From Solibacillus silvestris_B (GTDB taxonomy: Bacteria > Bacillota > Bacilli > Bacillales_A > Planococcaceae): DNA of 64,000 nucleotides. The DNA lies in assembly GCF_051967575.1 (NCBI RefSeq), contig NZ_JBQCJW010000014.1, forward strand, positions 1-64,000, in the 5' to 3' direction. This document shows, piece by piece, positions 23,327 to 32,943 of the stretch (position 1 is the stretch's first letter; each line of letters begins with the position of its first letter). The notes under the pieces were generated by a model, which saw only the letters and a program-made list of their open reading frames with translations, made no database searches and was not told the DNA's origin. The translations under genes and the position numbers were made by a program.

Positions 23327-26300
23327 ATGGAGCATATAGCAAAAAACTTGATTGCGGGAATGAACCCTCAGCAGGCGGAAGCGGTGAAAACAACAGAAGG
23401 CCCGCTTCTTATTATGGCAGGGGCTGGCTCTGGAAAAACACGGGTATTAACACATCGGATCGCGTATTTAGTCGTAGAGCGTGAAGTGTATCCTTCAAAA
23501 ATTTTGGCCATCACGTTTACAAATAAAGCAGCACGAGAAATGCGCGAGCGTATTGATGGGATTTTAGGGAATGGGACGACGGAAAGCATGTGGGTTTCCA
23601 CATTCCACTCGATGTGTGTACGTATACTGCGCCGCAATATCGACCGCATCGGCTATTCCAAAAGCTTCTCGATTTTAGATAGCTCGGATCAGCTGACAGT
23701 TATTAAAAATATATTAAAGCAGGATAATATCGATCCGAAAAAATATGACCCGCGCGCGATTTTAAATACGATCAGCTCGGCTAAAAATGAATGCATTACA
23801 GTAGACGGCTTTGAGGCCAATATGAATCCGCATAATCCATTTGAAAAGATTGTTGCACAAGTGTATAAAGGCTATCAAAAACGTCTAAAACAAAATCAAA
23901 GCCTGGACTTTGACGATTTAATCATGCTAACAATCAGGCTTTTTAAGGAAGCGCCGGATGTGCTGGAATTTTACCAGAATAAATTCCAGTATATACACGT
24001 GGATGAGTACCAGGACAGTGCGACACGTTGCTAATTGAAAAGATTAGCCACTAGCAATTGCTAGGAGAACTAAGAAATCAGATGAGTCAAATGATGAGGT
24101 AACGCTCTGAAAGGCTCGACCTAATCCTCCGAATAGCATAATCAATTGCAATATTGAATGTGTTATAAGCTCGGTGAAGTCAGTTGAATACCACCCTAAT
24201 TACAGGAAAGCGGAGTGGAGGCACTTTGTGTGGTAGATAGACTGGGGTTCTATAAAAATACCCATGGTTAGAATGTAGGGAACAAAACTTCCTACTGACG
24301 AAATTCCGAATGTACGGCTCTAGAGGTATAGGTATTCGAAAGGGTACACCAACGTATTGTTGGGTTAGTGAGGTGGAGTAAGATTTGTCTTTATGAAACA
24401 CCTTATAGTGTTACAGGCACTATCCAGCTAACAGGGTTAGAGGAATGACCTAAAGGTATTAAATGTACAGATATGATTTCTTGGAACGTGGTAAGCCAAC
24501 TACTTGGAGAGATTGCACTCGATGAAGAGGTATAAGGGAAAACAATTTGTATAACCTTATTTTAAGTTGGTGAAAGTGATGGCACAGTACCGTTGAAGCC
24601 GTGATAATAAGCGGTGGAGGGATAGCCATTAGTCAATTTATGAATAACTAAAACAAAATTTTATAATATCAGGTTCTCGTATGACTAAAAGAAATGCAAT
24701 CACCAAACCGTAAATGGTGGTGAAAGTGTTGACTGATACAGCAAACGAAAAAGTTTTTAAACGACAGTCTTTACGAAATAATGAAGGTAGAGACAAAGTA
24801 AATAAACTTTGAGTTATGGCTGGAAATAAAATATTAGTTTAAAGATTCATAATTGATGGAACGCCGTATGAGGGGAAACCCTCACGTACGGTGTGAATGG
24901 GGGGAAAAGCTGGAGATCATTTCAAAGGCTTACCTATCCATATCAAATAAATCCCAATACTTGTTAGTACAATTATTGGCAAGGAAGTTCCGGAATATTT
25001 GTGTCGTCGGGGACTCGGATCAATCTATTTATCGCTGGCGTGGAGCGGATATTACAAATATTTTATCATTTGAAAAAGATTATAAGGATGCAAAAGTCAT
25101 TATGCTTGAGCAAAATTACCGCTCAACAAAACATATTCTCCATGCAGCAAACAGCGTGATCGAAAAAAATAAAAATCGCTACAAGAAAGTATTGAGAACA
25201 GAAAATCCGGAAGGCGAGAAAGTGCAGCTTTATAAAGCAGGCAATGAGCAGGACGAGGCCCAGTATGTCGTGCGCACCATTCAAAAGCTAATGAAGGATG
25301 AGGATTATAAGCTCGACGATTTTGCAATTCTCTATCGTACGAATGCACAGTCCCGTGTGATGGAAGATATACTTGTAAAATCGAATATGAATTACCAAAT
25401 CGTCGGCGGCACAAAGTTCTATGACCGAAAAGAGATTAAGGATTTATTAGCTTATTTGCGGTTAATCGCCAACAATGATGATGATTTATCACTTGCGCGC
25501 ATTATTAATGAGCCGAAGCGTGCGATCGGTGCTACATCGTTCGATAAAATGCTTGCATATGCGATGGAGCGCGACCTTTCGATTTTTGATGCGATGAGCG
25601 AGCTTGTGTTTATGGGGCTGACAGGAAAAGCGGCTGCTTCCGCCGAAATGTTTTATCAAATGATTCGTTCGTTAAGCGAGCGGCAGCATGAGCTTTCAGT
25701 AACTGAAATTGTAGAAGAGGTGCTTGAGCAATCAGGCTATCGCCAAATGCTGAAAGCGGAAAAATCGATTGAAGCAGAAAGCCGTCTGGAAAATATTGAA
25801 GAGTTTTTAACGGTAACACAGGCTTTTGAAGCGCGTAGTGAAGACCAGTCATTAGTTGCCTTTTTAACGGACTTGGCGCTTATTGCGGACATCGATTCCT
25901 TGGACGAGGAAGAAAAGGTGAAGGGCACAATTATTTTAATGACGATGCATGCTGCTAAAGGTTTGGAATTTCCGGTCGTTTTCATAATCGGAATGGAGGA
26001 AAATATTTTCCCGCATTCACGTTCGCTTGAAAATGAGGAGGAAATGGCCGAAGAAAGGCGGTTAATGTATGTCGGTGCAACCCGAGCAGAGCAGCGTCTT
26101 TACTTGACTTGTGCAGGCTCTCGCACGATTTTCGGCCGTACAGGCTACAATGCCCCTTCACGCTTTTTACGGGAAATCGACGATAAAGTACTAGAGCAAG
26201 TATCAAAAGCAACGACGAATTCCTATCGCGACGACTCATTGCCGTTTTCGTCCAACCGCTATGACCGTGCAGCAAAGCGTTCATTAGGGGGTGTACAAAA

Positions 26301-26511
26301 CCCCGCTTCCCAAACTTCGCGCCTAAATGCTACAGGAGGCAATCAATTTGATTGGAAAGTCGGCGACAAGGCATCCCACGGTAAATGGGGTATCGGTATG
26401 GTCGTCAGTGTAAAAGGTGAAGGAGACGGCATGGAGCTTGACATTGCATTCCCGGCACCAACAGGAATCAAACGTTTGCTAGCAAAGTTTGCACCGATTA
26501 CGAAAGCTTAG
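23327..26511 (+). CDS. pcrA: ATP-dependent DNA helicase PcrA, interrupted by a group II intron
   Basis: Two exons, 23327-24017 and 24944-26511, join in frame to give a 752-residue UvrD/Rep-family helicase, close to the normal length. The protein unwinds DNA in repair and plasmid replication. Exon 1 holds the Q motif, Walker A AGAGSGKTRVL (near residue 32), motif Ia, and ends just after motif II DEYQD (226-230). Exon 2 starts with NKSQYLL and holds motif III GDSDQSIYRWRGA, motif IV QNYRST, motif V TMHAAKGLEF and motif VI RRLMYVGATRAE. The junction codon ACA (Thr231) is split as A and CA, restoring the expected QDTNKSQYLL. Without splicing, translation of exon 1 stops at 24034. AGGAAGG precedes the ATG. 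It is followed nine bases later by the ligA ribosome site. Confidence 0.93.
24018..24943 (+). mobile_element. Group II intron without reverse transcriptase, inserted in pcrA
   Basis: The insert is 926 nt. It starts with GTGCG, the group II 5' consensus, and ends CTATCCATAT. Domain V is a clear hairpin at about 24859-24896: ACGCCGTATGAGGG, loop GAAA, CCCTCACGTACGGTGT. Domain VI follows with the usual GCTTACCTATCC 3' strand. A candidate EBS1, TGTCTT (24386-24391), in the GTAAGATT...TATGAAACACC context typical of bacterial class B introns, pairs with the last exon-1 bases AGGACA with one G-U pair. No open frame for a reverse transcriptase or maturase exists, so splicing is either autocatalytic or helped by a protein from elsewhere. 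Confidence 0.93.
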
Positions 26512-26523
26512 GAGGAACAATTG

Positions 26524-28521
26524 ATGAATGAAATCGAACAAAGAATTGCGGAATTGAATAAGCTTCTTCATGAATATGGTTATGCGTATTACGTATTGGA
26601 TAAGCCACTTGTAGAAGATAGTGTATATGATCAGCTTTTACATGAACTGATTGCTTTAGAAGAAGCAAATCCGGAGTTTATTTATCCTGATTCCCCAACG
26701 CAGCGTGTCGGCGGCACTATTTTGGAAGGCTTCAAAAAGGTTATGCATGAAACGGCGATGCTTAGCCTTTCAAATGCATTTGACGAAGAGGGTTTACGGG
26801 ATTTTGACCGTAAAATTGAGCAGGCAATCGGTAAAAACTATTCGTATGTATGTGAACTGAAAATTGATGGATTAGCCATTTCCCTCCGCTATGAGAATGG
26901 TATATTCGTGCAAGGTGCCACTCGTGGCGACGGCTCGGTTGGCGAAGATATTACCGCAAATTTAAAAACGATCCGTGCGATTCCACTACGCTTAAAAGAG
27001 CCGATTACAGTGGAAGTGCGCGGCGAAGCGTATATGCCGAAAAAATCATTTGAAAGATTAAATGAACGCCGTACGGAAAATGGCGAGGAACTATTTGCAA
27101 ATCCGCGAAATGCCGCAGCAGGATCATTACGCCAATTAGATCCGAAGATTGCCGCAAGCCGCAATTTGTCCACATTTATTTATGCAGTTGGCGGCGACGG
27201 GGAAAGCTATGGAATTGATAGCCATTGGGAGATGCTCGAATATTTGGAGCAGCTTGGTTTTCCGTCAAATAAAGAGCGTGAACACTGTGAAACAATTGAG
27301 GACGTTTTAGCGTTTATAGAAAAGTGGACAGAAGCGCGCCCGAATTTATCCTATGAAATTGATGGTATCGTAATTAAAGTGAACCGCTATGCACATCAAG
27401 ACGAGCTTGGCTTTACCGCAAAATCGCCAAGATGGGCTATTGCTTACAAATTTCCGGCTGAAGAGGTCGTGACAAAGCTGCTGGATATTGAATTAACGGT
27501 AGGACGTACAGGGGTTATTACACCGACAGCCATTTTAACACCGGTCCTTGTTGCGGGCACTACAGTAAGCCGGGCGTCATTGCACAACGAAGATCTCATT
27601 CGCGAAAAGGATATACGCATTGGCGACACGGTCATCGTACGGAAAGCAGGCGATATTATCCCGCAAATCATCGGTGTAATAGTAGAGCAGCGTCCGGATG
27701 ATGCCATACCGTATAAAATGCCGACACATTGCCCAGCTTGCAGCGAAGAGCTTGTGCGCATCGATACAGATGTCGCCTTACGCTGTGTAAACCCTCAATG
27801 TCCCGCCCAAATTGCAGAGGGCGTGAAGCATTTTGTTTCCCGCAATGCGATGAATATAGATGGCTTAGGCGAGAAAGTTGTGGAGCAGCTACTTCGTGAA
27901 GGCTATATTCAAGACGTAGCGGGGCTATATGACCTGACAGTGGAGCAATTGGTGAACTTGGAGCGGATGGGGCAAAAATCCGCGACGAATTTAGTGGAGG
28001 CGCTTTTACAGTCGAAGGGGAACTCATTAGAGCGATTACTATTCGGTCTTGGCATTCGCCATGTTGGTGAAAAAGCTGCGAAGATTTTAGCTGCGCATTT
28101 CGAAACAATTGATGCATTAATGAAGGCGACAGAAGGTGAACTAAAGGAAATTCACGAAATCGGCGACAAAATGGCAGAATCAATTGTTGCCTACTTCGCG
28201 AATGAGCAAGTGCAACAGCTGATCGAACGTTTAAAAGGCTTCGGTTTAAATATGGCATACAAAGGCAAAAAGATTGTTGTGGAAGCAGGGGCAAATCCTT
28301 TTGCAGGCAAAACGATAGTGCTGACAGGAAAACTGCAACAATTGACACGTAACGAAGCAAAGGTGAAAATAGAACAGTTAGGCGGCACGGTTGCAGGAAG
28401 CGTCAGTAAAAAAACGGACCTTGTAATCGTTGGTGAAGATGCCGGCTCGAAGCTTGAAAAGGCACAAAGCTTAGGTATTGAAATTTGGGATGAAGTGCGC
28501 CTAATCGAACAATTACTATAG
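26524..28521 (+). CDS. ligA: NAD-dependent DNA ligase
   Basis: LigA seals nicks during replication and repair using NAD. The 665-residue protein has the usual order: N-terminal Ia domain with the YHDKPLVEDSVYDQL-like region, adenylation domain with catalytic Lys113 in LKIDG, OB fold, a four-Cys zinc site (CPAC and CVNPQC near residues 400-425), helix-hairpin-helix repeats and a C-terminal BRCT domain (GKTIVLTGKLQQLTR near 590). The ATG at 26524 is eight bases after GGAGG. It is cotranscribed with pcrA and camS. Confidence 0.96.
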   Translation: MNEIEQRIAELNKLLHEYGYAYYVLDKPLVEDSVYDQLLHELIALEEANPEFIYPDSPTQRVGGTILEGFKKVMHETAMLSLSNAFDEEGLRDFDRKIEQAIGKNYSYVCELKIDGLAISLRYENGIFVQGATRGDGSVGEDITANLKTIRAIPLRLKEPITVEVRGEAYMPKKSFERLNERRTENGEELFANPRNAAAGSLRQLDPKIAASRNLSTFIYAVGGDGESYGIDSHWEMLEYLEQLGFPSNKEREHCETIEDVLAFIEKWTEARPNLSYEIDGIVIKVNRYAHQDELGFTAKSPRWAIAYKFPAEEVVTKLLDIELTVGRTGVITPTAILTPVLVAGTTVSRASLHNEDLIREKDIRIGDTVIVRKAGDIIPQIIGVIVEQRPDDAIPYKMPTHCPACSEELVRIDTDVALRCVNPQCPAQIAEGVKHFVSRNAMNIDGLGEKVVEQLLREGYIQDVAGLYDLTVEQLVNLERMGQKSATNLVEALLQSKGNSLERLLFGLGIRHVGEKAAKILAAHFETIDALMKATEGELKEIHEIGDKMAESIVAYFANEQVQQLIERLKGFGLNMAYKGKKIVVEAGANPFAGKTIVLTGKLQQLTRNEAKVKIEQLGGTVAGSVSKKTDLVIVGEDAGSKLEKAQSLGIEIWDEVRLIEQLL

Positions 28522-28539
28522 TAAAGGAGACTTGCTCTC

Positions 28540-29715
28540 ATGAAATGTTATCGCTGGATACCTGCTATTATTGCAGCGGCTATGCTGTCGGCATGTGGAC
28601 CTAGCCTTACGCCGGATACAGAGCTGACACAGGAATCAGATACGGATCAAGCTGTTGAAACAACAATTATTCCGAATATGCAAATTAATGATAAATTTTA
28701 CCGCACATTAATTCCATATAAAGAAAGCGCAAGTCGTGGCTTAGTCGTTTCTAATATTTATACGAAATACGATATGAAGGAAGTCGAAACAGGCTTAATG
28801 CGCATTTCCCAAAAACATTTCGATACGGACAATTATTATTTCCAGGAAGGTCAATATTTAGATGAGACAACGCTGAAGTATTGGCTTGCCCGTCCAAATC
28901 AGACAGAAGATAAAGGACCTGAATACCAAGGTTTAAATCCATCAAGTGTAGATGAAGCAACCGGCGAGGAAATGGATCCAACCGTTCGGGCAACAGAGGC
29001 ACCTATTTACTTGGCGCATATTATCGAACAGAATTATTTAACAAAAACAGAAGATAACAAAGTAAAGCTGGCCGGTGTTTCGATTGGCTTAGCTTTAAAC
29101 TCGGTATACTATTATCAAAAAGAGCAGTATGGGGAGTTTTTTGAGCAAAAAATCCCGGAAAAGGAATTGGAAAAAGAAGGTAAGAAAATCGCGCAGGAAG
29201 TAGTCAATCGCCTGCGGGCACGCCCGGAATTAGCTGATGTACCTATTGTTGTCGCATTGTTTAAGCAGGCAGAGAGAAATGCGATCGTACCAGGCACATA
29301 TACAGACTATAATTTTGTCGATAAAGGAAAAACCGCATTGGAAAAATGGGAAGCAATCGATGAAAAATATGTGACATTCCCGATGAGTTCGCCAGAGGAT
29401 GTATATAGGGAACTGAACAAGAACTTCCAAAACTTCAAACAAGATGTCGATAAGTACTTCTCGAATTTCACGAGCGTATTTGCGACAGGCTTTTATCAAA
29501 ATAAAGAAATCAAAAAGCTTGATATCGAAATTCCGATTCAATTTTACGGAACGGCGGAAATTACTGGCTTTACACAGTATTTAACAGGTTTAATGCTCAA
29601 CCATCTACCGCTTGATCTATATATTTCGGTAAGTATTACATCGGTAAATGGCCCGGAAGTATTGATTATTAAAGAACCGAATGAAGACGAGCCATTTGTT
29701 CATATTTATGAGTAA
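28540..29715 (+). CDS. camS: CamS family sex pheromone-type lipoprotein (YerH)
   Basis: The 391-residue protein carries a lipoprotein signal with lipobox MLSAC (Cys19) and a low-complexity linker to about residue 45, followed by the CamS domain. In Staphylococcus and Enterococcus the signal peptide of CamS yields the pheromone cAM373; in Bacillus its role is unknown. Sequence landmarks are FYRTLIPYKESASRGLV near 57 and LARPNQTEDKGPEYQGLNPS near 125. GGAGAC precedes the ATG. It closes the yerA-camS syntenic block and is followed by a terminator. Confidence 0.92.
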   Translation: MKCYRWIPAIIAAAMLSACGPSLTPDTELTQESDTDQAVETTIIPNMQINDKFYRTLIPYKESASRGLVVSNIYTKYDMKEVETGLMRISQKHFDTDNYYFQEGQYLDETTLKYWLARPNQTEDKGPEYQGLNPSSVDEATGEEMDPTVRATEAPIYLAHIIEQNYLTKTEDNKVKLAGVSIGLALNSVYYYQKEQYGEFFEQKIPEKELEKEGKKIAQEVVNRLRARPELADVPIVVALFKQAERNAIVPGTYTDYNFVDKGKTALEKWEAIDEKYVTFPMSSPEDVYRELNKNFQNFKQDVDKYFSNFTSVFATGFYQNKEIKKLDIEIPIQFYGTAEITGFTQYLTGLMLNHLPLDLYISVSITSVNGPEVLIIKEPNEDEPFVHIYE

Positions 29716-29743
29716 ATATGAATCTGTTGAAGTGATCGGATGA

Positions 29744-29790
29744 AAAAAATGCCTTTAATCGATGAATGAATTCGATTAAGGGCATTTTTA
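29744..29790 (+). terminator. Bidirectional terminator between camS and the GntR gene
   Basis: AAAAATGCCTTTAATCG pairs with CGATTAAGGGCATTTTT around ATGAATGAATT. It serves both converging genes. Confidence 0.9.
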
Positions 29791-29801
29791 AACCTATTGA
29801 A

Positions 29802-30419
29802 TTAAATAATAAATTGTAAATCGATAGTGAATTTCAAGTCGGCTTGGAGATGGAGTTCCATCAATTTGCTTGCCCGCTCACCATCGCGTGCCGCAATTGC
29901 CTTATAAATTTCCTCATGTTCATCGATCAGCATAGGACGCTTGTTAAAGACCACCGCCTTGCTGAACATGTAAATGATTGCCTTCATTTTATCGACCTGA
30001 TTAATCATGATAGGGTTGCGGGATTGGTTGACTATCATATCATGAAATGCTTTATTTGCTAGTACCACCTCATCCCCCTTGCTATGGCGGGCACGATTAA
30101 TTGTCTCCTTTAAAACAAGGAGTTCATCGTCTGTCATATACTTTGCTGCTTTTTTTACAGCATAGCATTCAATTAAAATACGCATTTCAAAAAGATGCTC
30201 AACATCTGCGCGGCTCGGCTGGTAGACACGCTTTTTTTGAATAAGCCCCTCTTGTTCCAATCTTCGTATAGCTTCCCGGATCGGTGTGCGACTAACACCA
30301 ATTTCCTCAGCAAGTCGATCTTCCACTAACTTTGTACCACCGATAAGCTGGCCGGATAAAATTTGATCTCTAATCGTTTCATACGCCAACAATTGTGCGT
30401 TCGTACTACTGTGCTGCAT
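29802..30419 (-). CDS. GntR family transcriptional regulator (FadR/FCD type)
   Basis: The 205-residue protein has an N-terminal winged helix (ETIRDQILSGQLIGGTKLVE and VSRTPIREAIRRLEQEG, residues 12-70) and a C-terminal all-helical FCD domain with metal-ligand-like residues (FEMRILIE, FHDMIV, DEHEEIYKAI). Such regulators usually repress an adjacent catabolic operon and release on binding a carboxylic acid. The ATG at 30419 is six bases after AAGGAGGG; the frame extends upstream but without support. It is divergent from the acid-sugar operon, so that operon is the likely target. Confidence 0.9.
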   Translation of the reverse strand: MQHSSTNAQLLAYETIRDQILSGQLIGGTKLVEDRLAEEIGVSRTPIREAIRRLEQEGLIQKKRVYQPSRADVEHLFEMRILIECYAVKKAAKYMTDDELLVLKETINRARHSKGDEVVLANKAFHDMIVNQSRNPIMINQVDKMKAIIYMFSKAVVFNKRPMLIDEHEEIYKAIAARDGERASKLMELHLQADLKFTIDLQFII

Positions 30420-30542
30420 ACTTGCCCTCCTTGCAACAATACTAAAAATAATTATACAACGAAAAGTTAAATATAGTATTGACAATCTATAAAACACTAA
30501 TAAAAAGGGAATATTAGAAATTGTAAAAATTTTTATTGAAAA

Positions 30543-30574
30543 ATGTATACAAAATATATAAAAATGTATATAAT
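30543..30574 (+). promoter_or_regulatory. Candidate operator and promoter of the acid-sugar operon
   Basis: Two ATGTATA repeats (30543 and 30564) flank this AT-rich stretch; the first is part of the palindrome TGTATACA. TATAAT at 30569-30574 could be a -10 element. The position between the divergent GntR gene and its presumed target fits an operator, but the exact limits are a guess. Confidence 0.4.
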
Positions 30575-30591
30575 TTCGATAAATCAAACCT

Positions 30592-30606
30592 ATGAAAACG
30601 ATTACA
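30592..30606 (+). promoter_or_regulatory. cre site (CcpA operator)
   Basis: ATGAAAACGATTACA matches the cre consensus WTGNAARCGNWWWCA at every position. It lies downstream of the candidate promoter and just before the ribosome site, so CcpA bound here would block transcription when preferred sugars are present. Confidence 0.85.
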
Positions 30607-30622
30607 AATGGAGGCGATAGCA

Positions 30623-31516
30623 GTGAAAGTAGGTTTTGTTGGATTAGGAATTATGGGAAGTCCAATGGCGAAAAATTTATTAAAAGGAAATATTGAACTA
30701 TATGTGAGTGATGTAAATAAAACTTCAGTAGAGGAGCTGCAGGCTATTGGAGCGAATACGGTTGCCGCTGCTTATGAGCTTGGGCAAATCTGTGATGTAG
30801 TTTTTTTAATGTTACCGAATGCGTCAATCGTCAAATCTGTGCTCTTTGGCGAAGGTGGATTGGAAACTACATTAAGACATGGCGCAATTGTCGTGGATAT
30901 GAGCTCATTATCACCGGTAGATACAAAAGAAATTCATGGAAAGTTAAAGTCAGCGGGTGTTGAGTATATTGATGCGCCCGTAAGTGGAGGCCAGCCTAAA
31001 GCAATTGATGGCACGTTGGCAATTATGGTTGGCGGAAATGAACAAGCTGTTGAAAAGGTAAATGGAATACTAAACTATATGGCGACTGATGTCGTATATG
31101 TCGGTGATTCTGGAAGTGGCTCCACAACAAAGCTAGCGAACCAAATTTTAGTCAATGTTACAATAGCTGCGCTTAGTGAAGCGGCTGTTTTAGCTTCAAA
31201 AGCCGGAGTGGATTTAAATAAATTGCATGCAGCGATCCGCAATGGGTTGGCAGGAAGCGCCGTATTAGATGCGAAACTGCCGCTTATGATTGATCGCAAC
31301 TTTGTAGCAGGCGGTCGCATTGATATTAATTTGAAAGACTTGCTGAACATTGAACAAACTGGGCGGGAATTAGGTGTGCCGCTGCCTTTAACTTCGAATG
31401 TAATTGGCATGTTCCAAGCATTGAAGGTCGATGGGAAAATCGAGGATGATCATGGCGGTTTAGTACAGTACTATGAAAAGCTGGCAAATTATGAAATTCC
31501 AAAGGGAGGCAAGTAA
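30623..31516 (+). CDS. Beta-hydroxyacid dehydrogenase (tartronate-semialdehyde reductase / L-threonate dehydrogenase family)
   Basis: The 297-residue protein has an N-terminal Rossmann motif VGFVGLGIMGSPMAKNLL, the substrate loop DAPVSGGQPKA near residue 118 and the catalytic Lys in GSGSTTKLANQILV near 170, all typical of the 3-hydroxyisobutyrate dehydrogenase family. Next to a DUF1537 kinase and a GntP permease, oxidation of a four-carbon sugar acid such as threonate or erythronate is more likely than glyoxylate metabolism. The GTG at 30623 follows GGAGG by eight bases; the ATG at 30608 overlaps that site. Confidence 0.85.
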   Translation: MKVGFVGLGIMGSPMAKNLLKGNIELYVSDVNKTSVEELQAIGANTVAAAYELGQICDVVFLMLPNASIVKSVLFGEGGLETTLRHGAIVVDMSSLSPVDTKEIHGKLKSAGVEYIDAPVSGGQPKAIDGTLAIMVGGNEQAVEKVNGILNYMATDVVYVGDSGSGSTTKLANQILVNVTIAALSEAAVLASKAGVDLNKLHAAIRNGLAGSAVLDAKLPLMIDRNFVAGGRIDINLKDLLNIEQTGRELGVPLPLTSNVIGMFQALKVDGKIEDDHGGLVQYYEKLANYEIPKGGK

Positions 31517-32931
31517 TGATGATTCAATTAGAGCAGTATATCGGCTCTCTACCTGAATATGACTCAACGTTGCAAGCCGTTTGGAATGAAACACAGCGAC
31601 ATTTTCAAACAAAAATTATCGTGTTAGATGACGATCCAACAGGTGTGCAAACTGTGCATAATGTGCCCGTTTTTACAAATTGGGATGAGACATCGCTCAA
31701 TGCGCTATTTGAAGATGAGCGCAATTTAACATTTATTTTAACGAACTCCCGCGCCTTTTCTAAAAACGAAACGAAAATGGTGCATGAAGACATTGCTCGG
31801 ACAATTATAAAAATAGCTAAAGAAAGAAATGAAAAATTCATATTGATTAGTCGTTCTGATTCAACATTACGGGGTCACTATCCATTGGAGACGGAAACAC
31901 TTAAAACAACTTTAGAAAAGGAAAATTTCCATTTTGACGGGGAAGTGCTCATACCATTTTTTAAAGAAGGCGGCCGTGTAACAGTACAGGATGTGCATTA
32001 TGTAAAGCAAGGAAACCAATATATTCCTGCAGGAGAAACCGAATTTGCTAAAGACCGTATGTTTAGTTTTAATGAGAGCAATTTAAAAAAATATATTGAA
32101 GAAAAAACGGCAAGTGAATTTAAAGCAGAAAATGTTACAGCAATTTCGCTGGAAGAATTGCGTGCAATGGATTTTGAAACAATTGAGCACAAGCTTATGG
32201 CTGTTCAGAATTTTAATAAAGTCATTGTCAACGCTTTTACGGAAAATGATTTAAAAGTATTTACGATTGCATTAATACGAGCTATGGAAAAAGGAAAACA
32301 GTTTTTATTCCGTACGGCAGCGAGCTTTACAAAAGTGATAGGAAATATTTCAGATAAACCGTTATTAACAAAGGAGGCGCTTATTACAGATGCCTCACAA
32401 AATGGAGGAATTATTGTTGTAGGCTCCCATGTGAAAAAAACTACTGAGCAATTGCAGCAACTGAAGTTACTGAAAAGTTTACACTTTGTTGAATTTAATT
32501 GTTTACTCGTAACAGAAGCAAAAAAGTTTGAAGAAGAGATTCAACGTGTGCAAGAAGAAGTGAATAATTCGATTGCTGCGGGACAATCTGTTTGTGTTTA
32601 TACAACTCGCGAACTTTTAAAACTTGAAGGACAACGTTTTGAAGAAGAACTAGCCTTGTCTGTGAAGATTTCAAATGCCGTGACAAGTTTCGTTTCTAAC
32701 TGCGAGCCGAAACCAAAATTCGTTATTGCAAAGGGGGGCATTACTTCAAGTGATGTTGGCACAAGTGCATTAAAAGTAATAAAAGCTGAAGTTATGGGGC
32801 AAGTGGCACCCGGAATTCCAGTGTGGAAAACAGATGCACAAAGTACATTCCCGGAAATTCCATATATTATTTTTCCGGGGAATGTAGGCGAGAAGGATAC
32901 ATTAAAAAATGTAGTACAGGCTTTAATATAA
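31516..32931 (+). CDS. Four-carbon acid sugar kinase family protein (DUF1537)
   Basis: The 471-residue protein matches DUF1537 kinases, which phosphorylate D- or L-threonate, D-erythronate or their oxo forms with ATP. The N-terminal substrate domain shows IIVLDDDPTGVQTVH near residue 35 and LISRSDSTLRGHYPLE near 112. The C-terminal nucleotide domain shows KFVIAKGGITSSDVGTSAL near 403 and IIFPGNVGEKDTL near the end. Its ATG shares a base with the stop of the dehydrogenase gene, and AAAGGGAGG is just upstream, so the two are coupled. The specificity cannot be read from sequence. Confidence 0.88.
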   Translation: MMIQLEQYIGSLPEYDSTLQAVWNETQRHFQTKIIVLDDDPTGVQTVHNVPVFTNWDETSLNALFEDERNLTFILTNSRAFSKNETKMVHEDIARTIIKIAKERNEKFILISRSDSTLRGHYPLETETLKTTLEKENFHFDGEVLIPFFKEGGRVTVQDVHYVKQGNQYIPAGETEFAKDRMFSFNESNLKKYIEEKTASEFKAENVTAISLEELRAMDFETIEHKLMAVQNFNKVIVNAFTENDLKVFTIALIRAMEKGKQFLFRTAASFTKVIGNISDKPLLTKEALITDASQNGGIIVVGSHVKKTTEQLQQLKLLKSLHFVEFNCLLVTEAKKFEEEIQRVQEEVNNSIAAGQSVCVYTTRELLKLEGQRFEEELALSVKISNAVTSFVSNCEPKPKFVIAKGGITSSDVGTSALKVIKAEVMGQVAPGIPVWKTDAQSTFPEIPYIIFPGNVGEKDTLKNVVQALI

Positions 32932-32943
32932 GGGGGATATCGA

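Noticed and set aside
24853..24943. Open frame extending pcrA exon 2 upstream to an ATG at 24853
   Set aside because: These codons lie in intron domains V and VI and have no PcrA homology.
27668..28360. 230-codon minus-strand open frame inside ligA
   Set aside because: Antisense shadow of ligA without ribosome site or family resemblance.
30479..30507. TTGACA as the -35 of the acid-sugar promoter
   Set aside because: No -10 element lies 16-18 bases downstream.
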